Shown: in pieces, positions 6,571-14,389 of the stretch | How the letters are laid out: every line of letters starts with the position of its first letter | Numbering within the stretch: position 1 is the first letter of the stretch | IMG/VR virus record: IMGVR_UViG_3300045789_000822 | Location: 1-32,539 of that record | DNA: 32,539 nucleotides | Direction: 5' to 3' (one strand) | Origin: a virus | The notes under the pieces: model-generated | Seen by the model: only the letters and a program-made list of their open reading frames with translations | Database searches by the model: none | What the model was told of the DNA's origin: nothing | Position numbers and translations under genes: made by a program

Positions 6571-7134
6571 ATGGCAGACCGTCGCACGCGGGGCCGCCCG
6601 TCTAAAGTTGAAAAGTTGCCTGACAATATTAAGCAGGCGCTGGATAAGTTACTGCGGGATGGCAGTCGTACCCAGCAGGAAATTTTAGACCATATCAATA
6701 AGCTGCTGCCGGAAGACGATCAACTTAGCCGCAGTGGTCTTAACCGCTATAGCACCCGCATGGAATCAGTGGGTGCAAAGCTGCGCGAGACTCGCGAAAT
6801 AGCCAACGCTTGGATGGCGCGTTTTGGTGATGAGCCAACCAGCGACGTCATGCAGCTTGTAACTGAAATGATGCAGGGTGTGCTGTTTAAAATCTCACTT
6901 AAGGCTGCTGAAGCTGCAGACGATGAGTTGATCGATCCTGAAGAAATGAAGGATATCGCTTTGGCTATTCAGCGACTGTCTCGCGCCGCTGAAATGAATG
7001 CGAAACGCGAACAGCAGATCCGCAAAGCCTTTGCCGACCAAGCCGCCACCGAGACAGAAAAGGTGGCCAAAGAAGCTGGCCTCAGTGCTGAAGCCGTACA
7101 GACTATTAAGAATAAGATTCTGGGGATTGCCTAA
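6571..7134 (+). CDS. small terminase subunit, DUF3486 (Mu gp27)
   Basis: A 187-residue protein. The MADRRTRGRPSKVEKLP start is typical of DUF3486, the small terminase of Mu-like phages that recognises the packaging site near the left end and recruits the large subunit. Residues 15-60 form an HTH-like domain, ending SRSGLNRYSTRM. The rest is helical and highly charged. The ATG at 6571 is chosen because it gives the standard N-terminus, while an open frame continues upstream to 6484. The stop TAA overlaps the ATG of the next microgene. Confidence 0.85.
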   Translation: MADRRTRGRPSKVEKLPDNIKQALDKLLRDGSRTQQEILDHINKLLPEDDQLSRSGLNRYSTRMESVGAKLRETREIANAWMARFGDEPTSDVMQLVTEMMQGVLFKISLKAAEAADDELIDPEEMKDIALAIQRLSRAAEMNAKREQQIRKAFADQAATETEKVAKEAGLSAEAVQTIKNKILGIA

Positions 7135-7235
7135 TGGATGAGTTAAGCATTGCGCAGGCAATTGTCGATGGCTGTGGTGATATCGCCGTTGCCATCGTTG
7201 CGGCTGCTTTTATTCGAGGGCTTCTCAATAAATGA
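7134..7235 (+). CDS. 33-residue microprotein between the terminase subunits
   Basis: A short frame from the ATG at 7134 (sharing bases with the small terminase stop, TAATG) to the TGA at 7233-7235, which itself forms an ATGA overlap with terL. The peptide has a hydrophobic core (CGDIAVAIVAAAFIRGLL). Having coupled overlaps on both sides is strong evidence that ribosomes pass through it. It may serve only to couple terL translation, or be a small membrane peptide. No homologue is recognised. Confidence 0.55.
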   Translation: MDELSIAQAIVDGCGDIAVAIVAAAFIRGLLNK

Positions 7236-8803
7236 CTGACATCGGCATTGGCAAAGTCCTTGGCGGCGGCACCGTCAACGACCCGAACTGGTATAAGGAC
7301 TTCGACGCAAACGAAGTCCTTTTGCAATATCAGCGCGACTGGGTTGCAGATCCGTCTCAGCTTAAGATTGCGGAGAAGTCACGACGTACTGGATTGACAT
7401 GGGCCGAAGCGGCCGACGGCACATTGTGTGCCGGCGCATCGCGTGCGGCCGGTGGCTGTAATCACTTCTATGTTGGCTCTAACAAAGAAATGGCCCGCGA
7501 ATTTATCGACGCCGTGGCGATGTGGGCAAAGTTATTTGATCAAGCAGCCGGAGAAATTGAAGAAGAGATCCTGATCGACGAAGACAAAGACATACTGACC
7601 TTTGTCGTTAACTTTGCCAGTGGCTTTAAGGTGCAAGCACTTAGCTCGCGGCCGTCAAACCTGCGTGGTATGCAAGGTAATGTCACTATCGATGAGGCTG
7701 CGTTTCACGAGCAGCTCGCTGAAGTACTCAAGGCCGCGCTGGCACTCACAATGTGGGGTAGTAAAGTCCGTTTAATCAGTACTCATAATGGTGTTGAAAA
7801 CCTCTTTAACGAAATCATCAACGATAGCCGCGCTGGTAAAAAAGACTACAGCGTTCACCGTATAACCTTGGACGACGCGTGCCGGCAAGGTCTGTATAAG
7901 CGGATCTGTCAGATCACCAAAAAGGTATGGTCTGCAGACGCTGAGGCTAAGTGGGTTGCTGGCTTGCTTAAAAACACCGCGAGCGCAGACGATGCCCAAG
8001 AAGAATATTACTGCGTGCCCAAGTCTGGCGGCCGTGCATATCTGTCACGCGCCTTGGTTGAGTCTCGCATGTTTGACGCGCCGGTGTTTCGCTATTCCGG
8101 TACCGCCGAGTTCAATGCATGGCCGGAACACTTACGTTACGCGGAAATTGAAGACTGGTGTAACAAGCATTTACTGCCCGTTTTAATCACGCTTAATCCG
8201 GTGTTACGTCATGCCTTTGGCGAAGACTTTGCCCGCAATGGTGACTTAACCATTATGGCACCAATGGCGATTGAATCAGATTTGATGCGCCGGGTGCCGT
8301 TTATTGTTGAGCTGCAAAATGTGCCGTTTAAGCAGCAAGAACAGATTTTGTATTTCATCTGCGATCGTTTGCCGCGCCTTTGCAAGCTCAAGCTGGATGC
8401 GCGTGGTAATGGCCAGTACTTGGCAGAGCAAGCCAAGTATAAATACGGTGCCGGTCGTACCGACGAAGTGATGCTCTCGCAATCATGGTACCTAGAGAAT
8501 ATGCCACGCTTTAAAGCTGGCTTTGAAGACGATGGTATCCGCATTCCTAAAGACGATGAGATAGCCAGCGATCTACGCGCCATCCAAGTCATTAAGGGTA
8601 TCGCTAAAGTCCCAGATGGCAACACTGGCACGAAAGATAAACAACGTCACGGCGATGCGGCGATCGCACTGGCCTTGGCCTATGCCGCCAGCTTTGAAGA
8701 CGGTGGTGAAATCGCCTGGACACCCGTGCCCAACAAACGCAGCCAATGGGAAGCGATAGACAATGACAGCGATATGCAAATATCAAAAGGAGGTGCGTGG
8801 TGA
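7232..8803 (+). CDS. terL: large terminase subunit (Mu gp28-like)
   Basis: A 523-residue packaging motor ATPase and nuclease. The Walker A-like motif is EKSRRTGLTWAEA near residues 48-60, and Walker B is VTIDEAAFH near 150. A coupling motif (VRLISTHNG) follows, as in terminase_6 proteins. The C-terminal half carries the RNase H-like nuclease, with an acidic LDARGNGQYLAEQA region. For Mu-like phages it cuts host flanking DNA during headful packaging. It overlaps the microgene at 7134 by 4 bp and the portal start by a few bases. Confidence 0.9.
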   Translation: MTDIGIGKVLGGGTVNDPNWYKDFDANEVLLQYQRDWVADPSQLKIAEKSRRTGLTWAEAADGTLCAGASRAAGGCNHFYVGSNKEMAREFIDAVAMWAKLFDQAAGEIEEEILIDEDKDILTFVVNFASGFKVQALSSRPSNLRGMQGNVTIDEAAFHEQLAEVLKAALALTMWGSKVRLISTHNGVENLFNEIINDSRAGKKDYSVHRITLDDACRQGLYKRICQITKKVWSADAEAKWVAGLLKNTASADDAQEEYYCVPKSGGRAYLSRALVESRMFDAPVFRYSGTAEFNAWPEHLRYAEIEDWCNKHLLPVLITLNPVLRHAFGEDFARNGDLTIMAPMAIESDLMRRVPFIVELQNVPFKQQEQILYFICDRLPRLCKLKLDARGNGQYLAEQAKYKYGAGRTDEVMLSQSWYLENMPRFKAGFEDDGIRIPKDDEIASDLRAIQVIKGIAKVPDGNTGTKDKQRHGDAAIALALAYAASFEDGGEIAWTPVPNKRSQWEAIDNDSDMQISKGGAW

Positions 8804-10380
8804 TTAAAGTGAATCGCTCCAGCACAATCGTCGACCAGTACGGCAGGCCGTTTACGGTGCCGGATCTGAATGAGCAGCAAACCGAGCGCAGTGCCTTGGG
8901 GTTTTTAAACCAAACCTTTGCTGGCCATCCTAGCCGTGGCTTAACGCCGTCTAAAGTCGCCCGCATTATGCAAGATGCCGAGCAAGGTAATCTTGTGGAC
9001 CAGTGCGAACTGATGGAAGACATGGAAGAAAAAGACGGCCACATATTTGCTGAAATGGGCAAGCGCCGTCGCTCTTTGATCAATGTGCCGTGGAGTATTG
9101 TGCCGCCCAAAGGGGCTGATGCTAAAGCCACTCGCAATGCGGAATTTGTAGAAGACCTGTTTCAAAACATACCCGATATTGAATCAATTATTTTGGACAT
9201 GGCAGATGCGATCGGCCACGGCTACTCAAACTTAGAGTTGGAGTGGGAGCTGGTTGAAGGGTATCTGGTACCTGTGCGTGTTGAGCACCGGCCATCTAGC
9301 TGGTTTATGACGCCGCAAGATAATCGCAACTCGCTGCGTCTGCGCAACGAGACCGGCATGGGCGAATCGCTGCGGCCTTTTGGTTGGATCTCTCACGTAC
9401 ATAAAGCTAAGCCCGGCTACGTTACCAGAGCGGGCTTGGTGCGCGTGCTGGCGTGGCCTTACCTGTTTAAAAACTACAGCGTGCGGGATCTGGCGGAGTT
9501 CTTGGAAATTTACGGTTTGCCAATGCGGCTGGGTAAATACCCTAGCGGTGCAGGTGAGCAAGAAAAATGGACGCTCATGCAAGCCGTCGTCGGTATTGGT
9601 CACAATGCTGCAGGCATTATTCCAGACGGCATGGACATTGAGTTTACCGAAGCGGCCGAGGGAGCCAGTGGCCCCTTTGAATCGATGATCGCGTTCTGTG
9701 AGCGCACCCAAAGTAAGGCGATTATAGGTCAAACGCTCACCAGTCAGGCCGATGGCAAAAGCAGCACCAACGCACTCGGCAATATCCACAATGAAGTGCG
9801 CATGGATATTCGCGACGGCGATCTAAAGCAAATTGCTGCATCGATTACCCGCGATCTGCTGTATCCGATTGCCGCACTTAACTTGCCTGGCATAAACGGC
9901 ATGCGCAATGCACCGCGCTTTGTGTTTGATACCAGCGAGCCAGACGACATGACGGCCTATTCCGACGCTTTGCCAAAACTGGTAAGCATTGGTGTGCAGG
10001 TTCCGGTCAATTACGCGCACGAGAAGCTGGGCATACCCAAACCCGAAAACGGTGAGGCTATTCTAAAGCCGCCATCGCCGCCTGCAGACCCAGCCGCATT
10101 AAGCACTCGGCAGTATCAATTAGCTGCGCTCAATAGCCGTTTACCGCTGCCTCAAACAGCGCTTGATAGCGTGTTAGATCAGATCCCACCAGAAGTGCAG
10201 CAGCAGCAAGCCGAAGCCATGCTCGCGGCGCTTATTGCCCGTATTAATGGCGGCGATAGTTTAGAAGCGCTGCAGGACGACTTGAGTGATTTGTACCCCG
10301 CCTTAGATACAGGCGGGATTGAAGAGCTGCTGACCAGGTTATTTTTTGTCGCAGAGACGTGGGGACGGTTGAATGTGTAA
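8797..10380 (+). CDS. portal protein, DUF935 family (Mu gp29)
   Basis: A 527-residue protein that forms the dodecameric DNA channel at the capsid vertex. DUF935 landmarks are the LTPSKVARIMQDAEQG stretch near residue 50, DGHIFAEMGKRRRSLINVPW near 80, GHGYSNLELEWE near 140, FKNYSVRDLAEFLEIYGLPM near 230 and GQTLTSQADGKSSTNALGN near 310. It starts at GTG 8797 or GTG 8800, after the strong site AAGGAGGT at 8787-8794. The C-terminal end is helical and Gln-rich. Confidence 0.9.
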   Translation: MVIKVNRSSTIVDQYGRPFTVPDLNEQQTERSALGFLNQTFAGHPSRGLTPSKVARIMQDAEQGNLVDQCELMEDMEEKDGHIFAEMGKRRRSLINVPWSIVPPKGADAKATRNAEFVEDLFQNIPDIESIILDMADAIGHGYSNLELEWELVEGYLVPVRVEHRPSSWFMTPQDNRNSLRLRNETGMGESLRPFGWISHVHKAKPGYVTRAGLVRVLAWPYLFKNYSVRDLAEFLEIYGLPMRLGKYPSGAGEQEKWTLMQAVVGIGHNAAGIIPDGMDIEFTEAAEGASGPFESMIAFCERTQSKAIIGQTLTSQADGKSSTNALGNIHNEVRMDIRDGDLKQIAASITRDLLYPIAALNLPGINGMRNAPRFVFDTSEPDDMTAYSDALPKLVSIGVQVPVNYAHEKLGIPKPENGEAILKPPSPPADPAALSTRQYQLAALNSRLPLPQTALDSVLDQIPPEVQQQQAEAMLAALIARINGGDSLEALQDDLSDLYPALDTGGIEELLTRLFFVAETWGRLNV

Positions 10381-10388
10381 CTCGATGG

Positions 10389-10541
10389 TTACTCTTTCCG
10401 ATCCCGCTCTTGTTTTTTCAGCAATGAATCCCAGTCTACTGAATTGGCAGCCTCGGTGATTTGTGGTTTATGTTCTTCTGGGTCCGGTCTTTTAGGTTTC
10501 TCTTCTGAGCTATTATCTTCAGGGAATCTTCTGTTTGTCAT
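10389..10541 (-). CDS. 50-residue highly charged protein, head-to-head with a membrane protein gene
   Basis: A minus-strand ORF from ATG (10541-10539) to TAA (10391-10389). The protein is disordered-looking and rich in Glu, Lys, Pro and Asp (EDNSSEEKPKRPDPEEHKP), with a possible short helix at the end (VDWDSLLKKQERDRKE). Its AAGGTG ribosome binding site lies in a palindrome shared with the plus-strand gene whose ATG is 12 bp away. It runs against the late operon and fills the gap between portal and membrane protein genes. It is not recognised and might be a partner, antagonist or regulator of its neighbour. No direct evidence exists beyond the ORF, the ribosome binding site and the absence of another explanation for the gap. 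Confidence 0.5.
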   Translation of the reverse strand: MTNRRFPEDNSSEEKPKRPDPEEHKPQITEAANSVDWDSLLKKQERDRKE

Positions 10542-10551
10542 AGGTGCACCT
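10542..10551. promoter_or_regulatory. palindromic double ribosome binding site
   Basis: AGGTGCACCT is a perfect 10-bp palindrome between two divergent ATG codons. Read on the plus strand, AGGTG lies 6 nt before ATG 10553. Read on the minus strand, AAGGTG lies 5 nt before the ATG at 10541. The same bases therefore supply the Shine-Dalgarno of both genes, and neither gene has room for a promoter between them. Confidence 0.55.
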
Positions 10552-10552
10552 T

Positions 10553-11056
10553 ATGAGTGATTTAAATTATCAGCAAGCAACCGTTATGTCGCTAGCTAAG
10601 GAACGGTTAAACAAGCTATACGAATTTAACGAAATGCTGCGTAAAAGAGTAGCAGCTGTTTGCGCGGCGTCCACTGCAATTGTCGGAATTGTATCAGCAG
10701 CTAAGTTTTTACCGCGCCAAAGCTCTGGGCTGGATGTTGAATCTGTTCTTCTTGGGCTAGTTTGCTTATTGTCAGTTTTACTCTATTGGTTTGCAGCAAA
10801 ATCATTGCTACCAGGCTTAGCTGCAATACCAGGCAGCACAAACACCGATGTGCTATTTGATGAGTATCTAGTGAAGGATGTGGAGGTTGCCTTTAACAAT
10901 TTTCTTATTGATATCTGTGCTGCTAGCGATAAAGCGTTGGAACAAAACACCTCAAATGCGGGCATTCTTAAGTCCGTATTAGTTGTGTTTCAGGTTCAAA
11001 TTGCCGTTTTGGCAATCGCCATAGCCTGGTCAGGTATCGCCAAATGGTCTGTTTAA
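10553..11056 (+). CDS. three-helix membrane protein, non-Mu cargo gene between portal and gpF
   Basis: A 167-residue protein. It has a short amphipathic N-terminus (RLNKLYEFNEMLRKRV), two transmembrane helices near residues 32-50 (ending VGIVSAAKF) and 63-88 (VLLGLVCLLSVLLYWFAAKS), a soluble helical linker of about 50 residues (STNTDVLFDEYLVKDVEVAF), and a third helix at the end (VFQVQIAVLAIAIAW). The layout recalls 2TM-plus-linker membrane effectors of the SLATT kind, but this is resemblance in shape only. The gene is absent from the Mu head module, is more AT-rich than its neighbours, and interrupts portal and gpF. It is therefore probably a moron. ATG 10553 is preferred over the upstream GTG at 10544. 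Confidence 0.65.
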   Translation: MSDLNYQQATVMSLAKERLNKLYEFNEMLRKRVAAVCAASTAIVGIVSAAKFLPRQSSGLDVESVLLGLVCLLSVLLYWFAAKSLLPGLAAIPGSTNTDVLFDEYLVKDVEVAFNNFLIDICAASDKALEQNTSNAGILKSVLVVFQVQIAVLAIAIAWSGIAKWSV

Positions 11057-11057
11057 A

Positions 11058-12350
11058 ATGCCTGAACCAGTAGACCTAGGCTACGCCTTCACTTTAGCCC
11101 CCGCCAAAGCCGTGGAGTACTTCCGCAACAAGGGCCATCGCATATCGTGGAACTGGTATGACACATACCAAGAGGCAAACGCCAAGGCATTTACCGTCGC
11201 CAAGGTAGCGCGGCTAGATGTGCTGCAGGATATTCGCGGCGCGGTCGACGGTGCTATTGCCAATGGCACCATCTTTGCCGATTTCAAAAAAGACCTTGAA
11301 CCTACCCTGCGCAATAAGGGCTGGTGGGGCAAGCAGATCGTAGTGGACTCGCAAGGCGTGGCCGAGCAGGTACAGCTTGGCAGCGTCCGTCGATTAAAAA
11401 CCATTTACGGCACCAACCTGCAAACGTCGTATATGGCTGGCCGCTGGAAGGGCATGGATGAGAATGCGAGTGAGCGGCCGTACTGGCAGTACATAGCGAT
11501 TGACGATGCCGCGACCCGCGACAAGCACCGGGCAATGCACAAGCGTGTATTCCGCTGGGATGATCCGATCTGGCAAAGTATGTACCCGCCCAATGACTGG
11601 GGTTGCCGTTGCCGCGTGCGAGCGCTTACTGAAAAACAAGTGAAGCAAAAAGGACTCTCTGTTGAAGCATCTGACGGTAAATTGCGCGAGTCGATGGAGC
11701 TGGTAAGTAAGCGCACCGGCGAAGTACAGCCAGTGACAGGCTACGACCTGGGTGGTGGAGAGACTTTTAAGCCAGGCGCGGGATGGAGCTATAACCCCGG
11801 CGCAGCGCATTGGCAGCCAGACTTAGATAACTACCCTTACGCGACCGCTAAACAATATATTGAAGGCGCAGTAAGCGGCCCACCGTTTGAAGACTTTTAT
11901 CGCCGTATCGACAAGGCGGTAACGCAAACAACAACGCAGCGCCCTGGTCTAAGTAATGCGGTGCTGCTTGATGAGGTTAAGCCGCTGCTGTCTAAAGAGT
12001 GGATGCCGGTGGCCTCGCTTGCTCCCAACCTGCAAGCGGTGATGGCAGTGCAAACGAACCAGGTATTGTTGAGCCAGGACACGCTAGCCAAGCAGCTCAT
12101 TAATCGCGCTGGCCAGCCGGTAAGCTTGGCAAGTTACCGTCAGATTCAGAGCGCCATTAACAACGCGACAGACATTATTCAGACTGCGCGCAATTTGACG
12201 TTTTACCATACCGAAGGCAATCAGTTGTTTAGGTTGGTGTTGAAGCGAACGCAGCCTGGCGAATTGTTTGTGGTGAGCTATCACCCAGTGCGTGACGGTA
12301 CCCGTAAAGCAGATATTAAAAAAGGTGAGGTGTTGCGTGGTGGGAATTAG
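11058..12350 (+). CDS. gpF / SPP1 gp7-type head morphogenesis protein with a C-terminal extra domain
   Basis: A 430-residue protein. Residues 1-195 are the Mu F domain: WNWYDTYQEANAKAFTVAKV, then YGTNLQTSYMAGRW at about 117, YIAIDDAATRDKHRAMHKRVF near 145-165, and the paired cysteines C183 and C185 in NDWGCRCRV. These minor capsid proteins enter the head and may be ejected with DNA. After a linker (about 200-300), residues 300-430 form a separate alpha/beta domain with TFYHTEGNQLFRLVLKRT and a closing ELFVVSYHP-V-DG-R-ADI-KGEVLRGG. This is similar in position and style to the phage Barnase-EndoU-ColicinE5/D-RelE-like nuclease domains often fused to MuF proteins. The nuclease assignment is tentative. 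Confidence 0.87.
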   Translation: MPEPVDLGYAFTLAPAKAVEYFRNKGHRISWNWYDTYQEANAKAFTVAKVARLDVLQDIRGAVDGAIANGTIFADFKKDLEPTLRNKGWWGKQIVVDSQGVAEQVQLGSVRRLKTIYGTNLQTSYMAGRWKGMDENASERPYWQYIAIDDAATRDKHRAMHKRVFRWDDPIWQSMYPPNDWGCRCRVRALTEKQVKQKGLSVEASDGKLRESMELVSKRTGEVQPVTGYDLGGGETFKPGAGWSYNPGAAHWQPDLDNYPYATAKQYIEGAVSGPPFEDFYRRIDKAVTQTTTQRPGLSNAVLLDEVKPLLSKEWMPVASLAPNLQAVMAVQTNQVLLSQDTLAKQLINRAGQPVSLASYRQIQSAINNATDIIQTARNLTFYHTEGNQLFRLVLKRTQPGELFVVSYHPVRDGTRKADIKKGEVLRGGN

Positions 12351-12522
12351 GGGGCTGCGCCTGATAGCCCAATGGTTTCTGCTCGCTAGGCTCGCATCAC
12401 TAGCGTGGTTACACAGCCCTGTCAGGCACAGGGCACACCGGCCTAAGCAGGCACGGCGCGGCATTCGCAGCGAGATTCTTTGCCGCAGAAACTTGCAGAG
12501 GAGTATAAGCCATGAGCGCTGA
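12337..12522 (+). CDS. possible 61-residue basic protein between gpF and gpG
   Basis: A frame starting at GTG 12337 (or 12340) inside the last codons of gpF, after a good AAAGGTGAGG site at 12321-12330, and ending at TGA 12520-12522 just inside gpG. The peptide begins with a hydrophobic helix (LRLIAQWFLLARLASLAW) and ends in an Arg-rich tail. It fills an otherwise empty 160-bp gap. The Arg-rich composition is also what a non-coding GC-rich gap would give by chance, so the call is weak. If real, its place just after the gpF C-terminal domain is where an immunity gene might be looked for. Confidence 0.35.
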   Translation: MVGIRGLRLIAQWFLLARLASLAWLHSPVRHRAHRPKQARRGIRSEILCRRNLQRSISHER

Positions 12523-12973
12523 GATCGCCATTAGCATTGTTGGGGATGATGTTGAGGGGGCATTGCGCCGTCTGCTTGGTCAAATGCAAGACATGACGCC
12601 AGCCATGCGAGCGATATCGGCAACGCTGGCCGATAGTATTGAAGAGAGCTTTGATCAAGAGGCTGACCCCGAAACCGGCGAGGTGTGGCAGCCATTATCT
12701 GATGTGACCGTTGCCCTGCGTATCAAACAAGGGACGTGGCCGGGCAAGATGCTGCAAATTAGCCAGGGAGGATTGGCCGCGAGCTTTGCGCCGAGCTGGT
12801 CTAACCGTCATGCGGTAGCCGCAAGTAATAAACCTTACGCCGCTATTCAACACTTTGGTGGCATGGCGGGTAAAAACCGTAAGGTAAAGATTCCGGCGCG
12901 ACCATATGCCGGACTCACGGCAGATCACCGCGACGAGGTTGTGGATATCATTAAACGCCACCTATCGCTTTGA
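12512..12973 (+). CDS. gpG-like virion morphogenesis protein
   Basis: A 153-residue protein of the phage virion morphogenesis (Mu gpG) family. Recognised features are an N-terminal AISIVGDDVEGALRRLLGQM, then a SIEESFDQEADPETGEVWQPL segment, in which the F-x-x-x-x-P-G-x-W-x-P-L pattern is typical. AAIQHFGG and a closing IPARPYAGLTADHRDEV follow. It acts in tail-tube or head-tail assembly in Mu-like phages. The ATG follows AGAGGAG at about 12497. Confidence 0.85.
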   Translation: MSAEIAISIVGDDVEGALRRLLGQMQDMTPAMRAISATLADSIEESFDQEADPETGEVWQPLSDVTVALRIKQGTWPGKMLQISQGGLAASFAPSWSNRHAVAASNKPYAAIQHFGGMAGKNRKVKIPARPYAGLTADHRDEVVDIIKRHLSL

Positions 12974-13283
12974 GAGCAACGATAGGGAAATCCACCAGCC
13001 AATAATGGCCAAAATGGCCGACTATTGGCAAATCTCCCCCAAGACCAGAACCTAGACCCTGTTTAAAAGGTGTTTAAATTTGCTTGTGCGCGATTTTGGG
13101 GGGTAGCTGGCGGCAACGGTAGCGATGCGCGAGCTAATTTGGCACACAACGCGATTGTGGCGGCAACTTGAAATTGCCAGTTTGACGCCGTTGGGCTACT
13201 CTGTGTTCGCCTTCAGCCCCGCTTGCTCCTCTGCTGAAGTGCTTCACCTTATTTGCCCCCGATGACTCCGCAACAATGGGGTC
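12974..13283. other. 310-bp non-coding region before the capsid operon
   Basis: No gene is seen. It contains a hairpin at 12999-13028 (CCAATA with TATTGG, enclosing GGCC-AAAAT-GGCC), which may be an RNA end signal after gpG. Two copies of TGGCGGCAAC lie near 13107 and 13157. The candidate late-promoter dyad is at 13235. This split between the gpG and protease operons matches the position of the Mu PI promoter. Confidence 0.6.
13235..13255 (+). promoter_or_regulatory. candidate Mor/C binding dyad of the capsid-operon late promoter
   Basis: TGAAGTGCTTCA followed by CCTTATTTG matches the element at 4008-4028 in 18 of 21 positions. The dyad is one transition from a perfect palindrome. AACAAT at 13272-13277 could act as a weak -10, putting the dyad centre near -43, though that would leave almost no leader before the ATG at 13284. 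The position before gene I is that of the Mu PI late promoter. The assignment is by comparison within the window. Confidence 0.5.
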
Positions 13284-14348
13284 ATGAAAAAACACCACCT
13301 CGCCATTGCCGTTTGCTCAACCGCCCTCAAGCTTTCGCTGGCGGTTTGCGCATCTACGGTTGAAATTAACGCTGGATCAGAGATTCAGCTTTTCCCTGCA
13401 GGGGAATTCCGCGCACGTGACGGTCGCCCAGAAGGCATTGGCGCATGGCGCATCGATGCAAATGTGGCGCAACAACTTATTGCTTTGGCTGATGCCCGCA
13501 ATACGCCCTTCGTAATTGACTACAACCACCAAACATTGCACGCCGATAAAAGTGGTACGCCCGCACCTGCTGCAGGCTGGTTCACGGCGCTTGAATGGCG
13601 TGAAGGCGATGGTCTTTATGCGACCGACGTGAAGTGGACACCGAAAGCCGCCGAGTACGTTAAGAATAAAGAATACCGTTTTATCTCGCCGGTCTTTTAT
13701 CACGCCGACAATGGCGACGTTTCTCAGCTGCTCATGGCAGCGATCACCAACTTCCCCGCGTTGGACGGTATGGACGAGATCCTTGCCGCTGCCAGCACTA
13801 TGTTCAATCCATCTAAAAATGTTACCGGAGACGATACCGTCATGAACGAATTACTAAAGAAGCTGCTTGCACGACTCGGCTTGGCTGAAGACGCAACCGA
13901 AGAAGATGCGATGGGCGCTGTTGCCAACTTAATGAGCATGGCAGACAAAGCCGCTGATGCAGAAACCAAAGTCGCGGCTTTATCTACTCAGCTTGCAACT
14001 GCTGCCAAGGTTGACCCAGCCAAGTATGTGCCGGTGTCGGTTGTTGAAGAGCTGAAAACCCAAGTGGCTGCGCTGACTACTTCTATTAATACCGACAAGG
14101 TAACGGAAATGGTTGCTGCAGGTATTGCAGATAAGAAGCTGCTGCCTGCTCAGAAAGAATGGGCAACAGATTTAGGTAATCACAACTTAGCCAGCCTGAG
14201 TACTTACCTAGAAAACGCCCAGTCGATTGCGGCGCTCTCTGGCACCCAAACCAATGGCGAAGAGCGTGGCGATAAAAAAGACGCGCCATCAGATGAGCTG
14301 GCAGCTTGTTGCGCCCAGCTTGGACTTGACCCCGCGACCGTTATTTAA
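13284..14348 (+). CDS. gpI-like capsid protease with C-terminal scaffold
   Basis: A 354-residue protein of the Mu I family. The N-terminal protease part has IQLFPAGEFRARDGRP at about 32-47, the hallmark FVIDYNHQTLHA near 75, and AAGWFTALEWR and AEYVKNKEYRFISPVF further on. The C-terminal half, after about residue 187, is a charged Ala-rich coiled coil that would serve as scaffold. In Mu the protease processes itself and the scaffold during head assembly. Upstream bases (GGGG 2 nt before ATG) give only a poor ribosome binding site, so the start could be a few codons off. Confidence 0.85.
   Translation: MKKHHLAIAVCSTALKLSLAVCASTVEINAGSEIQLFPAGEFRARDGRPEGIGAWRIDANVAQQLIALADARNTPFVIDYNHQTLHADKSGTPAPAAGWFTALEWREGDGLYATDVKWTPKAAEYVKNKEYRFISPVFYHADNGDVSQLLMAAITNFPALDGMDEILAAASTMFNPSKNVTGDDTVMNELLKKLLARLGLAEDATEEDAMGAVANLMSMADKAADAETKVAALSTQLATAAKVDPAKYVPVSVVEELKTQVAALTTSINTDKVTEMVAAGIADKKLLPAQKEWATDLGNHNLASLSTYLENAQSIAALSGTQTNGEERGDKKDAPSDELAACCAQLGLDPATVI
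13842..14348 (+). CDS. nested scaffold protein (Mu gpZ-like) from an internal start
   Basis: An in-frame ATG at 13842 (codon 187 of the protease gene) begins MNELLKKLLARLGLAEDAT. It would give a 168-residue scaffold made of the coiled-coil half alone. A GGAG lies about 11 nt upstream. Mu makes its scaffold gpZ in exactly this way, from within gene I. The internal start is inferred from that precedent and from the clear domain break after a low-complexity linker. Confidence 0.45.
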   Translation: MNELLKKLLARLGLAEDATEEDAMGAVANLMSMADKAADAETKVAALSTQLATAAKVDPAKYVPVSVVEELKTQVAALTTSINTDKVTEMVAAGIADKKLLPAQKEWATDLGNHNLASLSTYLENAQSIAALSGTQTNGEERGDKKDAPSDELAACCAQLGLDPATVI

Positions 14349-14389
14349 ACGCGCCGTAATCACCCATTAATTTTTAGAGGATATTGATC

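Noticed and set aside
8209-9165. Several minus-strand frames opposite terminase and portal genes
   Set aside because: They are antisense shadows of strongly coding plus-strand genes. None has a family-like motif or ribosome binding site.
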